Positions 11,640 through 20,314 of a stretch of DNA of 64,000 nucleotides are shown here, in pieces. The translations under genes and the position numbers were made by a program. The DNA is from an uncultured Fibrobacterota bacterium (GTDB taxonomy: Bacteria; Fibrobacterota; Fibrobacteria; Fibrobacterales; Fibrobacteraceae): NCBI GenBank assembly GCA_903876665.1, contig CAIRAY010000124.1:1-64000 (forward strand), written 5' to 3'. Below the pieces are notes generated by a model. It had not been told where the DNA came from. It did not search any database and saw only the letters and a list, made by a program, of their open reading frames with translations. Position 1 is the first letter of the stretch. Each line of letters opens with the position of its first letter.

Positions 11640-11966
11640 GGCTAACGCATTTAAACGCAAACAGGTTGCTTTTTAAGTGTCATGCCCGGCAGGGCCGATG
11701 TGCTGCCAGTTACGGTTACTGGCAGCTATGCAAAGCTTGGCCACTTCAACCTTTGGTTGTTTCCACACAGTGGATATGTGCCGGTAATCGCCGAGGCGAA
11801 ACCGGCATATCAAGTGGAGCATCACAGAATATTGCTGAATGGGGCGGCTATGCCCGTTCCGGGTTTGACAAAGACAAAAATTCCACCTCAATAGCGGAAG
11901 GTTTTTTAATGCGTTTGCCCTGCATCCGGCCCCAGTGATTCGGCCGGCATATTTCCATATTACTAA
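11640..11966. other. Gene-free stretch with several strong hairpins
   Basis: No convincing gene. Three inverted repeats lie close together. CTGCCAGT/ACTGGCAG (11703-11725) is a perfect 8-bp stem with a 7-nt loop. CAACC/GGTTG is at 11747-11759. The third, at 11773-11811, has an 11-bp stem GATAT..GCCGGT/ACCGGC.ATATC with an inner CGC-CGAG-GCG hairpin. A copy of the CCCGTTCCGGG word also found near 55.3 kb lies at about 11849-11859. This may be a structured RNA or a decayed repeat element; direction unknown. Confidence 0.5.
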
Positions 11967-12032
11967 ATTGGGCGCATCGAACATTTCATAGCCAAAACCC
12001 TGCTGGCCACTGGTGCCAAGAGTCTCCGCGAG

Positions 12033-12947
12033 GTGGAGGTGATTCAGTCGTTGTGGAGTGGCTATGGAAAGATTGTTCGCTACGCCCTTGACGACTCTGA
12101 ATGGGATAGCGTCGTGATAAAACAGGTGCGGTGGCCAGCCCACAGGAAATCTTCACGCCAAAATGAAGCTGACCTCTCCCACCAGCGAAAGGTTCGTTCT
12201 TATCAGGTCGAAATGGCCTGGTATGGGAAGTGGAGCGAGGCCACAAACGAACAGTGCCGTGTACCCCGTTGTCTGGCGTTGGCCACGTATGGCGATGAGG
12301 TCTGGATGGTTTTGGAAGATCTCGACACCCAGGGGTTTCCCTTGCGGAAAAATGCTTGTTCCACTCCCGAAGTGAAGGCATGCCTGACCTGGCTTGCCCA
12401 CTTTCATGCGGTTTTCCTGGGAGAGCGCCCCCAGGACTTATGGAAGACGGGAACCTACTGGCATCTGGCGACCCGGCCCTATGAGCTCACGAAAATGAAT
12501 GATGAGCCACTACGCAAGGTGGCTTTCGCGCTCGACCAGAAGTTGAGTCAAAGCTCTTTTCAAACTTTTGTGCATGGGGATGCCAAGCTTGCCAACTTCT
12601 GCTTTTCCCGTGATGGAAAACAAGTTGCCGCAGTAGATTTCCAGTATACTGGCGGTGGTGTCGGAATTAAGGATGTAGCCTATCTGATTGACAGTGCCTA
12701 TTCTGAAGAAGCTGCGGAGCGTATGGAAAAGGAACTGCTGGATTTCTATTTCGCCCAGTTACGCAAGGCTCTGGAGCGGACAGGGAAAATGATTGATTTT
12801 GTCGCTTTGGAATCCGACTGGAGATCCTTGTATCCTGTGGCCTGGACGGACTTTTTTCGCTTCCTTAAAGGTTGGAGTCCCGGTAGATGGAATCCTCAAG
12901 GGTACTCGGAACGCCTCGCAAAAATCGTAATGGAGCAATGTCGATGA
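12033..12947 (+). CDS. Small-molecule kinase of the aminoglycoside-phosphotransferase/EcKinase-like fold
   Basis: About 304 aa, a protein-kinase-like fold. Signatures are [14 protein letters not shown] (nucleotide-binding loop region), VVIKQVRWP (the ATP Lys), [15 protein letters not shown] (hinge), [14 protein letters not shown] (catalytic Brenner motif) and [18 protein letters not shown] (metal-binding DFQ). These proteins phosphorylate small metabolites; the substrate is unknown. The GTG at 12033 is the first ordinary start, but the frame is open and family-like back to 11967 ([20 protein letters not shown]), so the true start may be a rare codon upstream. The 3' end overlaps the phosphatase gene by 10 nt, so kinase and phosphatase are probably made together. 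Confidence 0.8.
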   Translation: MEVIQSLWSGYGKIVRYALDDSEWDSVVIKQVRWPAHRKSSRQNEADLSHQRKVRSYQVEMAWYGKWSEATNEQCRVPRCLALATYGDEVWMVLEDLDTQGFPLRKNACSTPEVKACLTWLAHFHAVFLGERPQDLWKTGTYWHLATRPYELTKMNDEPLRKVAFALDQKLSQSSFQTFVHGDAKLANFCFSRDGKQVAAVDFQYTGGGVGIKDVAYLIDSAYSEEAAERMEKELLDFYFAQLRKALERTGKMIDFVALESDWRSLYPVAWTDFFRFLKGWSPGRWNPQGYSERLAKIVMEQCR

Positions 12948-13849
12948 CCTTAAACGAAGCGGATCTCAACGCCATTTGTCTTTGCGCCATATCGGCTGCG
13001 AACCAGGTAGGGCAATGGATTTCCAAGGTGGCTCATTTGCGCCACGAGGTGTTGCGGAAACCCGCCGGCGATACGCTTGCCTCCCAGATATTCACCGAAG
13101 TGGATATTCAGGCGCAACAAATGATTCTTGCTTCCTTAGCCCCGGTCTCTACCCATTTTGATCTAGGCCTCCTTGCCGAGGAAAGCCCGGACAATCAAAG
13201 TCGATTTGAAAAGGATTTCTTCTGGTGCATTGACCCCTTGGATGGATCGCTTCCTTTCACCCAGGGTAAACCAGGATATGCGGTTTCCATAGCGCTGGTC
13301 TCCCGAGCCGGGATTGCGCAGATTGGGGTCATCTACGACCCGCGCGAGAAGACCCTCTACCACGCGGTTCGGGGTCAAGGTCTTTTCCGCAATGGGGAAG
13401 TCTGGATCCCACGGCCCGCAGGAGTTTCCCCTAATTTTGATTTCACGGTGATTGCCGACCAAAGCTTTCGTTCCCATCCGTGCTACGAGAATACCTTGGA
13501 CAAGCTTCGCCAAGTGAGCATGCACCTGGGTGCGAAATCACTCGTCATTCAGGAACAGGATGGTTCGGTGCTCAATGCTTGTCTGGTCCTTGAGCGCTCT
13601 CCCGCTTGTTATTTCAAGTTTCCCAAAGCAAATCTGGGTGGGGGGAGTGTCTGGGACTATGCAGCCACCTCCTGCCTCTTTTTCGAGGCTTGCGCAACGG
13701 TGGTTGACATGTCCGATCATGAGTTGAATTTAAATCCGACGGGGTCCACATACCTGAATCATTGTGGCGTCCTATTTGCATCCGATCCCCAAATTGCCCA
13801 GGTGATATCACGGCAAAGGATTGGCGCTATTGGATCCCCAACTTTTTGA
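12938..13849 (+). CDS. Inositol-monophosphatase-family phosphatase
   Basis: 303 aa. Mg-dependent phosphomonoesterase of the IMPase/FBPase/CysQ superfamily. Metal ligands are in LLAEES (Glu), [14 protein letters not shown] (DPxDG motif) and GGSVWDYAA (WD motif). The ATG TCG ATG start at 12938 has TGGAG just upstream and overlaps the end of the kinase gene; a longer frame to 12887 only shadows that gene. The substrate is undetermined; the coupling to a small-molecule kinase suggests one pathway. A second IMPase-family gene at 49.65 kb looks like the histidinol-phosphatase. Confidence 0.87.
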   Translation: MSMTLNEADLNAICLCAISAANQVGQWISKVAHLRHEVLRKPAGDTLASQIFTEVDIQAQQMILASLAPVSTHFDLGLLAEESPDNQSRFEKDFFWCIDPLDGSLPFTQGKPGYAVSIALVSRAGIAQIGVIYDPREKTLYHAVRGQGLFRNGEVWIPRPAGVSPNFDFTVIADQSFRSHPCYENTLDKLRQVSMHLGAKSLVIQEQDGSVLNACLVLERSPACYFKFPKANLGGGSVWDYAATSCLFFEACATVVDMSDHELNLNPTGSTYLNHCGVLFASDPQIAQVISRQRIGAIGSPTF

Positions 13850-13858
13850 CTCAAAACC

Positions 13859-13887
13859 TTGCACCGTGCCCGGAAAGGTTGTATAAT
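13859..13887 (+). promoter_or_regulatory. Sigma-70-type promoter reading directly into a start codon
   Basis: TTGCAC (13859-13864), a 17-nt spacer and a perfect TATAAT (13882-13887). Six bases separate the -10 box from the ATG at 13894, so transcription should start at or next to the A of the ATG, giving a leaderless mRNA. A second -35-like TTGACT lies at 13846. Confidence 0.75.
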
Positions 13888-13893
13888 ACTGAA

Positions 13894-14547
13894 ATGGATG
13901 CCAAAAACCTACAGTTTGAGTTCTTTGATTCTTATACTTTGATTACTCCCAAGGCCCTTGGCCCTCTGGAGCTCGACCATTTGCCTGCCTTTGTCGAAGA
14001 CCTGTTGTTGCAAAAAAAGCAAGATGTGGTCATGAGTCTGGGAAGCATTGATACCGTTTTCAGCTCTCATTTGACGGCATTCGTGCAGGTTTACCGCTTG
14101 CTAAAAAGTTTCAATCTCCGTTTTATCATTGTGGATATTTCGCCTGCGGTATTGAATGTCATGCAGATGACCCAGCTCGACAGCCTCCTTCCTCTCTTCC
14201 TGACTTTAGAGGATTTCCGTAGTGCTCAGCAGTCCCAGGCCAAACCCGAAATGAAGGGACGCCTTGATTTTTCCTATGTGCTTACTCCGGTGGCCGACGG
14301 AATCGTGGTCAAATGTTTGGGGTATATGGCTTTTGGGGACCAGGTGCGCAAACTGCAAAGCGAAATTTCCTCCAAGCCCAAGCTCACGCTGGACATCTCC
14401 GAAGTGGGTTATATGGATACCCGTGTCCTGATTATGATTTCGGATTTGGCGAGCAAGTCCACGGTTGAAATCCAAGGCGCAAGCAATGTCATTCGCGAGC
14501 TGTTCGACCAGCATCGCCTGCAAGCCAAAGTCAAGTTTGTTGACTGA
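13894..14547 (+). CDS. Tandem STAS-domain protein
   Basis: 217 aa made of two STAS-like halves. The first (TLITPKALGPLELDHLPAFVEDLLLQKKQDVVMSLGSIDTVFSSHLTAFVQVYRLLKSFNLRFIIVDIS) and the second (DGIVVKCLGYMAFGDQVRKLQSEISSKPKLTLDISEVGYMDTRVLIMISDLASKSTVEIQGAS) each show the beta-alpha pattern with a central Asp/Thr or Ser segment. STAS proteins usually bind anti-sigma kinases or sense ligands; no kinase partner is adjacent. No signal peptide or membrane helix. The start is set by the promoter whose -10 box ends 6 nt upstream. The gene converges on the minus-strand operon with only 23 nt between stops. Confidence 0.78.
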   Translation: MDAKNLQFEFFDSYTLITPKALGPLELDHLPAFVEDLLLQKKQDVVMSLGSIDTVFSSHLTAFVQVYRLLKSFNLRFIIVDISPAVLNVMQMTQLDSLLPLFLTLEDFRSAQQSQAKPEMKGRLDFSYVLTPVADGIVVKCLGYMAFGDQVRKLQSEISSKPKLTLDISEVGYMDTRVLIMISDLASKSTVEIQGASNVIRELFDQHRLQAKVKFVD

Positions 14548-14570
14548 CCCGCGCCTGTACGAATCTTTTT

Positions 14571-16106
14571 TTAAAATTCGAGCATCATGGAGAGTATTCG
14601 CTTTTGGGCGAGTACATCGTAGGGTTGTGAGGCCATTTCGATGGCCAAGTTGATCTCGAGGGACATGGAGTGGGAACTGGCTTTCGCTCCGGCTCCAAGG
14701 CTCCACATTCGCGTAGGTGTTCCAAGGACCTGGTAACAGCCTCCACGGACTTGCAGCACTTCCAGGATTCTTTGTTCCATCCCGATCATCAGACGGTCTT
14801 TCTGGCCCCGCAAAACGCCCTTGCGCAAGTCCAAACTTAGGAGGGTGTTGGTGGGGCTCTCCCAAGAGGTGCCCAGGGTCAATGTGGTGGGTAGCCCCTC
14901 ATAATAGGTGCGTCCGGTCAAGGTGTTGTGGTATTTCACCTGGCTCCACAAATCCTCCCCATAGATTCCCAGGCGCGGGCCATTCCAGATTTGCCATTGC
15001 AGTCCAAGGTCAAACCCGCCTCCGATTCCGTTTCCGGTGGACCGGGCAAGCCCTTCGCCTGCGGCCCCTGCTTGCATCGAAAAAGCTTTGACGCGCACTC
15101 CGCCAATGATTCCCGTAAGCCAGTTGGAAAGCAAGGAAAAGTCCACCGCCAGTCCGCTGGAAAACGAAAATTCACTGGCCAGATCATCGCCTTCAAAACG
15201 GATGCCATGTGTCCACCACATCCCTTGTCCGTATGGCGCACTCCAGGTTGTGGTGAATTGTTCTCCACTTCCTGCAGGCAGGGTCGCGGTGGAAAAGGAT
15301 ACCTGGGAATGTTGCAAACCGGCAACTCCTGCGGGGTTCAATTGTTCGGTACCATTGCCCCCGGTTAGAGACACGCCCGAACCTCCAAGGGCGCGAATGC
15401 GGGAGTGGGGTAGGCGACTTCCAAAAAAGAATCCTTGAATTCCTGAAAGGTTGTATGTCCCATCCCGGTTGTAAGAGAATCCGGAGTCAAGCGAATTGTT
15501 GTCTTTTTGCAGGAAGCCACCACCGTTGATAAACCCTGCAAGTGCAAAGCCTGCGCCGACAATGACTGCGCCACCGATCCACTTAGTCGTGCCCGGATGA
15601 ATTGCGGTGGAATCCAGGGAAATGCCCAATTCCTGGGCGGGGCCTACTCCTAGGGTTTGAGCGATCGCGCTACGGGCCAGGCCGGTCAGGTCGGCATCAT
15701 CCACGCAAATGCGAGAATATTGTTTGCGCTCGATCAGTTTTCCAGAAACCCCCTTGCGGAGCAAGACGGAAATATGGATTGCGTTTCCTTGCCGGAAAAC
15801 CTGAATGAAGGCCAAAATGTCTGCTCCCAGAATATTGGCGTTGTTGGCATGGCAACTTTCGGAAAAACAAGCAGGAGGTGAGGATTCCCCTTTTACCAGA
15901 AAGGCGTCGAGCATTTCTTCTTCGGTGATCAGGCGGAAGATGCCTGCTTGAACCAAGGCGAGTCGAGTGGCGTGGGCCACTTGGCGCGTTTCAGCGGGGG
16001 TAATGTTCATGGTGGCGATGTCGACCAGGGCAATTCGTGGCAAGCCATCGCCCGCCTGTAGCACAGTGGCCAGTATACCTAAAATGAGGATAATTCGCGT
16101 CATCAT
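14571..16106 (-). CDS. Outer-membrane protein with N-terminal CsgG-like domain
   Basis: 511 aa with signal peptide (IILILGILATVLQA). Residues 20 to about 165 resemble the CsgG/LpoB-like secreted domain: RIALVDIATMNITPAETRQVAHATRLALVQAGIFRLITEEEM, then a Cys-rich turn and LGADILAFIQVFRQGNAIHISVLL. A glycine-rich hydrophobic stretch follows (about 175-195). The rest is beta-rich, with alternating strands ending in Phe (SMMLEF), as in outer-membrane barrels. It is the third gene of a minus-strand operon; its ATGATG start overlaps the stop of the 1403-aa gene. The CsgG-like label is by pattern only. A similar N-terminal domain occurs in the product at 43.4 kb. Confidence 0.65.
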   Translation of the reverse strand: MMTRIILILGILATVLQAGDGLPRIALVDIATMNITPAETRQVAHATRLALVQAGIFRLITEEEMLDAFLVKGESSPPACFSESCHANNANILGADILAFIQVFRQGNAIHISVLLRKGVSGKLIERKQYSRICVDDADLTGLARSAIAQTLGVGPAQELGISLDSTAIHPGTTKWIGGAVIVGAGFALAGFINGGGFLQKDNNSLDSGFSYNRDGTYNLSGIQGFFFGSRLPHSRIRALGGSGVSLTGGNGTEQLNPAGVAGLQHSQVSFSTATLPAGSGEQFTTTWSAPYGQGMWWTHGIRFEGDDLASEFSFSSGLAVDFSLLSNWLTGIIGGVRVKAFSMQAGAAGEGLARSTGNGIGGGFDLGLQWQIWNGPRLGIYGEDLWSQVKYHNTLTGRTYYEGLPTTLTLGTSWESPTNTLLSLDLRKGVLRGQKDRLMIGMEQRILEVLQVRGGCYQVLGTPTRMWSLGAGAKASSHSMSLEINLAIEMASQPYDVLAQKRILSMMLEF

Positions 16107-19100
16107 TTGAATACCACCACGGGTTTCGCGATGCGACGCAAAATTTTTCCACCCGGACTGCCACGCAAAGAAAGGATGATCAGATAACGACCATTACGCA
16201 CAAGCGAACCATCATCGGTGATTCCGTTCCAGGAAATTTTTTGCGGTTGGACGCGCAACATGCGGTCGTCAATCAGGACTCGCACGGGGTCCCCGGACAT
16301 CCCGATGATTTCCAGGCGGACGTGCACGCTAATCTTTCCCGGTAAATACGGTGTGAAGCGGATTTCAGTTCCGGGCTCGGTGTTTCCGTCAATGGCTGCG
16401 GTGACCCAAGGGGAAAAGGGATTGGGGACAATGCGCATTTCGGCGGTGCGTAGGCTGTCGGGATCCCCCATGAGGCCATAATAAGATGGCAGGTTGCCCA
16501 AGAGGGCCAGCAGAAGCCAGGTGTTGGAATGCTCCTGGAGCGTGTCGAGTTCTATGCTGTCCGGTGTTCCTAGCGAGAGCCGAGCTAGGGCATTTACAGG
16601 GGCACTTGCCGAATCGTACACTTGATCAAGTCGCTGAAGAATACTTTGTGTGGCATTTACGCGGGCAGGCCATAGGATCCGTGTTCCAGAGGAGGAAATT
16701 TTGCAGGCGAGGGATGGAACCCGATTGGGGAGGGCTCCAAAAAATTGAGCATTGAAGAACCCAGTCACGGTGTCCTGTCCGGGCGTGGCATTTGATAAAT
16801 TTGCTGCGCCCGTCCAGCGGTCCAGTTCAATACGGTGACTGATTCCGTCTGCCCAAAGGGAGTCGGGGAGATGCAATTCAACTAAACTGTCGTAACGGAG
16901 TCTACGGGCTTCGTTGAAAGAGGATACTCTGTATCCAATGGGAAGCATCAGAGAATCGCGTCCTGCCATGTAGGTGGATTTAATCCACAACGGGCCGATG
17001 AAGTTGCTATCGAGGAGCGCGGAGTCGCCTCGCCATTCCCGCACCGCCGAAGCCGGTAGAACACTCCATTCGGCCGGCACGCGCCATTCTCTTCCCAGCG
17101 TGTCGGTGAGGTTGGCTGCAAGCAAAAGGGTTGCACCGTTCCAATAGGGGCTGGCCGTCAAGCGCTCCTGCAGTTTTAGGCTACCTCGAATCGACTCCCC
17201 CGTAGCGGCAACCAAGACGAATGTTGCCGTATCGCTATAGGGTCCATTTTCCGCGATCAGGGTGATGAGGGTGTTGCCCGCTTGACGTGCGGTGACCGTG
17301 GCTCCCAGGCCGCTATCGTTGGGGACCAGGCTGACCATTCCTGCAGGAGTAGCACTCCAGGTTGGGATGGCGCCGGTGTTGGCCAGGACGGGTAGATCGA
17401 GTGAAGTGCCTACAATGGTGCGCAGGGTATCGGGAGTCTGGAGAGAAATTTCGATGGGCAAAGTGGCCCACTGGATTGGAACGGTGAAATGGGATGCTGG
17501 AGGTGGATTATAGAATCGCTGAGTACCATTGGAGGAATAGACCTCAAACCAATAGGACAGACGGGGAACCTTGGTCCGGGGCTGAAATGAATATGTGACT
17601 AGGTCCGCATCGGTTTGTAATGGAACTATTCGACGGGAGGCATTCGTGTTCAAGTCCTGAATCCAGAGGAAGGCACTGTCAATGGGGGAGAATAATTCGA
17701 GGGTAATGTTGATCGAATCGCCTGCTCCCGGAGTAAAACTTTTGGGTGCGGCGTGAAAGGCGGGGAATAGGATTGAATCCTTTTGCAGTCCTGAATCTGG
17801 TAAGGAAATTTCATATTGATACAGAGGAATCCATTGGGAAATTTCCGGAAATACGCTGACGCGAGTTCGGCCTCCTCCTAGGGTCAGGGTGTCGGGCAAG
17901 GCGACCAGGGTGTCTTGGGGAATTTCAAACTGGGCATGGGCCACCAGTTTTTCATAGGTCAGGCTTTTCCGCAGGGAATACAAGGCGAGCCGGGTTCCAG
18001 ATGGTTCTAGGGTGCAAGGCGATCCGGTCACGGTTCCCCGGCCCAGGAAGGAACCTTGTTGCAACACGGACACTTGTGTGGTATCTACTTGCCGAAACCC
18101 AGGGTGCCGCACAATTACGCTGTATTCTCCAGGAGAAACATTGCGGAAGCGGTAATCCCAAACAGCAGCGCTACCCGGCTTGGCAAAGGTCCTGGCGATT
18201 TCACGGCCTGTGGCAAATAAGAATACAGCAATGCTGTCCGGGGTGGATCCACTCAGCTGAATGGAGCCCTCCACTCGAGCTTCCAAGGTAAACGCCAGAT
18301 CCAAGGAAGAGCCTCCGGTACTGGATGAAAAAGCTCCGGCCTGGCGATTAGAGGCCATCCCACTATGGAAGGCCTGGAATACATAGGTTCCAGCTTGGGG
18401 GAGAGAAATTGAAAAAACGCCGTTTTGATCGGTTTTGGTTTGCAATGTGTCGCCCTCCACTAGGCTATCCCAGGCAAGGACCTGGACACCCGCGAGAACG
18501 CGTTCCAGTTTGGTTCCGAGGACCGCTTCTTCCAATTCCTTTACAACCCCTTCGGCATGGATCGATCCCGTCTCAAGGCGGTAGTCCTTGGAGCGGATGC
18601 CTTGCAAAAACAATTCTTCGGAAACGGCCAGGTAACCTTGTGCCTCTATGGTTAGGAACCAGTGGCCTTGGGCGGGAAGGGTCCGGTAGTTTCCGTAACG
18701 GTCGGTAACCGTGGAATAGCGTACTTGCTGGCTTTGATCCCGAATGGTGATGATGGCCCCAGGTATCGGTTCGCCCAGGGTGGTGACAATCCGGCCTTCC
18801 ATGCGGGCAGCCATTTTGGCTATGGAAATTGATCCAAGGTTTTTGTTTTGGGATTGCCCAAAGGTGACACTTCCGGAATCAATACCCGATCCATCCAGGG
18901 AAAGGATTTTCCACTTCCAGATTCCGGACCCCAAGGAGATGCTCCAAGATCCGTCGCCGGAGCTGAGGGTGCGGATTGAATCCCCCTGGGTATTTAGGCA
19001 TTCAATCCGAATTCCAGGTAAAGGGAATCCTTGTTTGTCCAGAATCCTTCCCCGCAGAATAGAATGTTGTGTGCTATAGATCGGCAATTCGATTGTTGCT

Positions 19101-20314
19101 GCAGGGATATCCTGATCGTCCGAAATGACAACCGTTTGTTGCCACTTGGGGTAGCCATTAATTTCAACAGAAATTTCCGCATTCCCTGGGCTACAGCGCA
19201 GGCTCACGCTACCCGCTAAGCCGGTGAGGGAGCCGGTGAGGCCCGAAACGGATTGGGTACTTCCCCAGGCGGATAAATCGACGCGGGCCCCGTTGACCGG
19301 TTTGCCATTCAAAATAACCCGGAATGTACGCACGGGAACACCTTGCCCGATTGAAAATATCCGTGATGTCGATAATGACCGTTGACTGTTGGATCCTATA
19401 GCGCCGACGACCCACTTCCAGGTGCCCTGAATGAGTCGTTCTTGGGAAATGGCAACGCTGGATTCGGAGGTGGATAGCGAAATTTCCGTGACCCACTGGT
19501 TGGCGGATTTGCGCATCAAGCTCACTTGGTAGGCTGTGGCTTCGGGTACTGGATTCCAGGTGAAGCTGACAATTCCGGATTGGGCGGACCGGGAGATGCT
19601 TGCCCCCACTAAAGGTTGTTTCAACACAGGTGTATTTAGGGTGTCAAAAGTGGTGCTGAGGGGAAAAACTACCCAGGAACCTAGGTCCGTATATTCGGGG
19701 GAATTCCCGTATGCATTGGCAATGCGCATCCAATGGGGAAGTTTGGGAGACAGATTGATTCCGGCCTGGAGGGGAGAGGCGCTGAGTTCTTGTGTAATGA
19801 TATCCGAAATGATGCGTTCCTGTTTGGATCCGAGGGAATCCCGTTCCATGATTTGTACCCGACTCCATGGAACATATTGAGGACGATTCCACTCCGTAGT
19901 CCAAGGGGATTCTTTTTGCTGCGAAATAAGGGTGTGGCGCAGGCGACTCAGCCAGCGTAAATTTTTTGCCGATGTCAACAGGGTGTCTGCAGTTAAATCA
20001 TGCAGGGCGAGGCAATGGATTCCTGCGGGTATTTGGCCCGGGAGAATCACCCAGGTGTGGGCCCGTCGCTTGGCTACCGGTCGGGTTTCCAGGCCCGGAA
20101 TGACTTGGTCAAAATAGGGGTCGGTCGAGGTGGAACATGCGCCAAGCATGGAGAGACCCATTCGGGTGGGCAAGTATCCGGGAGAGGATGAAATGGATAG
20201 GATCAGGGAGTCTTCAGCGGATTTTCCTGAACGCACCGTGTCAATGGACCAGTTGACGGATGCAAATGACGCTCCGAATGTGATAATCAGAGTCAAAATT
20301 AATTTAGAGAGCAT
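16103..20314 (-). CDS. Large secreted multi-domain protein with FlgD-like Ig C-terminus
   Basis: 1403 aa with signal peptide (MLSKLILTLIITFGASFAS). Modules in order: an unassigned N-terminal part; a fibronectin-III-like segment near 250-330 (ISRSAQSGIVSFTWNPVPEATAYQVSLMRKS); and at least three carboxypeptidase-regulatory-like folds between about 340 and 690 (GRILDKQGFPLPGIRIECLNTQG, GRIVTTLGEPIPGAIITIRDQ and RVLAGVQVLAWDS types). Then come an Ig-like stretch near 1010-1080 and a C-terminal FlgD-like Ig fold (IVPNPFSP ... RNGRYLIILSLRG ... KPVVVFK). It is probably exposed at the cell surface. The ATG at 20314 has GGAGG nine bases upstream. It overlaps both operon neighbours. No catalytic motif was recognised. 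Confidence 0.72.
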   Translation of the reverse strand: MLSKLILTLIITFGASFASVNWSIDTVRSGKSAEDSLILSISSSPGYLPTRMGLSMLGACSTSTDPYFDQVIPGLETRPVAKRRAHTWVILPGQIPAGIHCLALHDLTADTLLTSAKNLRWLSRLRHTLISQQKESPWTTEWNRPQYVPWSRVQIMERDSLGSKQERIISDIITQELSASPLQAGINLSPKLPHWMRIANAYGNSPEYTDLGSWVVFPLSTTFDTLNTPVLKQPLVGASISRSAQSGIVSFTWNPVPEATAYQVSLMRKSANQWVTEISLSTSESSVAISQERLIQGTWKWVVGAIGSNSQRSLSTSRIFSIGQGVPVRTFRVILNGKPVNGARVDLSAWGSTQSVSGLTGSLTGLAGSVSLRCSPGNAEISVEINGYPKWQQTVVISDDQDIPAATIELPIYSTQHSILRGRILDKQGFPLPGIRIECLNTQGDSIRTLSSGDGSWSISLGSGIWKWKILSLDGSGIDSGSVTFGQSQNKNLGSISIAKMAARMEGRIVTTLGEPIPGAIITIRDQSQQVRYSTVTDRYGNYRTLPAQGHWFLTIEAQGYLAVSEELFLQGIRSKDYRLETGSIHAEGVVKELEEAVLGTKLERVLAGVQVLAWDSLVEGDTLQTKTDQNGVFSISLPQAGTYVFQAFHSGMASNRQAGAFSSSTGGSSLDLAFTLEARVEGSIQLSGSTPDSIAVFLFATGREIARTFAKPGSAAVWDYRFRNVSPGEYSVIVRHPGFRQVDTTQVSVLQQGSFLGRGTVTGSPCTLEPSGTRLALYSLRKSLTYEKLVAHAQFEIPQDTLVALPDTLTLGGGRTRVSVFPEISQWIPLYQYEISLPDSGLQKDSILFPAFHAAPKSFTPGAGDSINITLELFSPIDSAFLWIQDLNTNASRRIVPLQTDADLVTYSFQPRTKVPRLSYWFEVYSSNGTQRFYNPPPASHFTVPIQWATLPIEISLQTPDTLRTIVGTSLDLPVLANTGAIPTWSATPAGMVSLVPNDSGLGATVTARQAGNTLITLIAENGPYSDTATFVLVAATGESIRGSLKLQERLTASPYWNGATLLLAANLTDTLGREWRVPAEWSVLPASAVREWRGDSALLDSNFIGPLWIKSTYMAGRDSLMLPIGYRVSSFNEARRLRYDSLVELHLPDSLWADGISHRIELDRWTGAANLSNATPGQDTVTGFFNAQFFGALPNRVPSLACKISSSGTRILWPARVNATQSILQRLDQVYDSASAPVNALARLSLGTPDSIELDTLQEHSNTWLLLALLGNLPSYYGLMGDPDSLRTAEMRIVPNPFSPWVTAAIDGNTEPGTEIRFTPYLPGKISVHVRLEIIGMSGDPVRVLIDDRMLRVQPQKISWNGITDDGSLVRNGRYLIILSLRGSPGGKILRRIAKPVVVFK

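Noticed and set aside
11666-11938. Possible 90-aa gene
   Set aside because: It runs through three strong hairpins and repeat words; the translation has no protein-like pattern and no ribosome site.
13846-13887. TTGACT as the -35 box of the 13.9 kb promoter
   Set aside because: Its 30-nt distance from TATAAT is too long; TTGCAC at 17 nt fits better.
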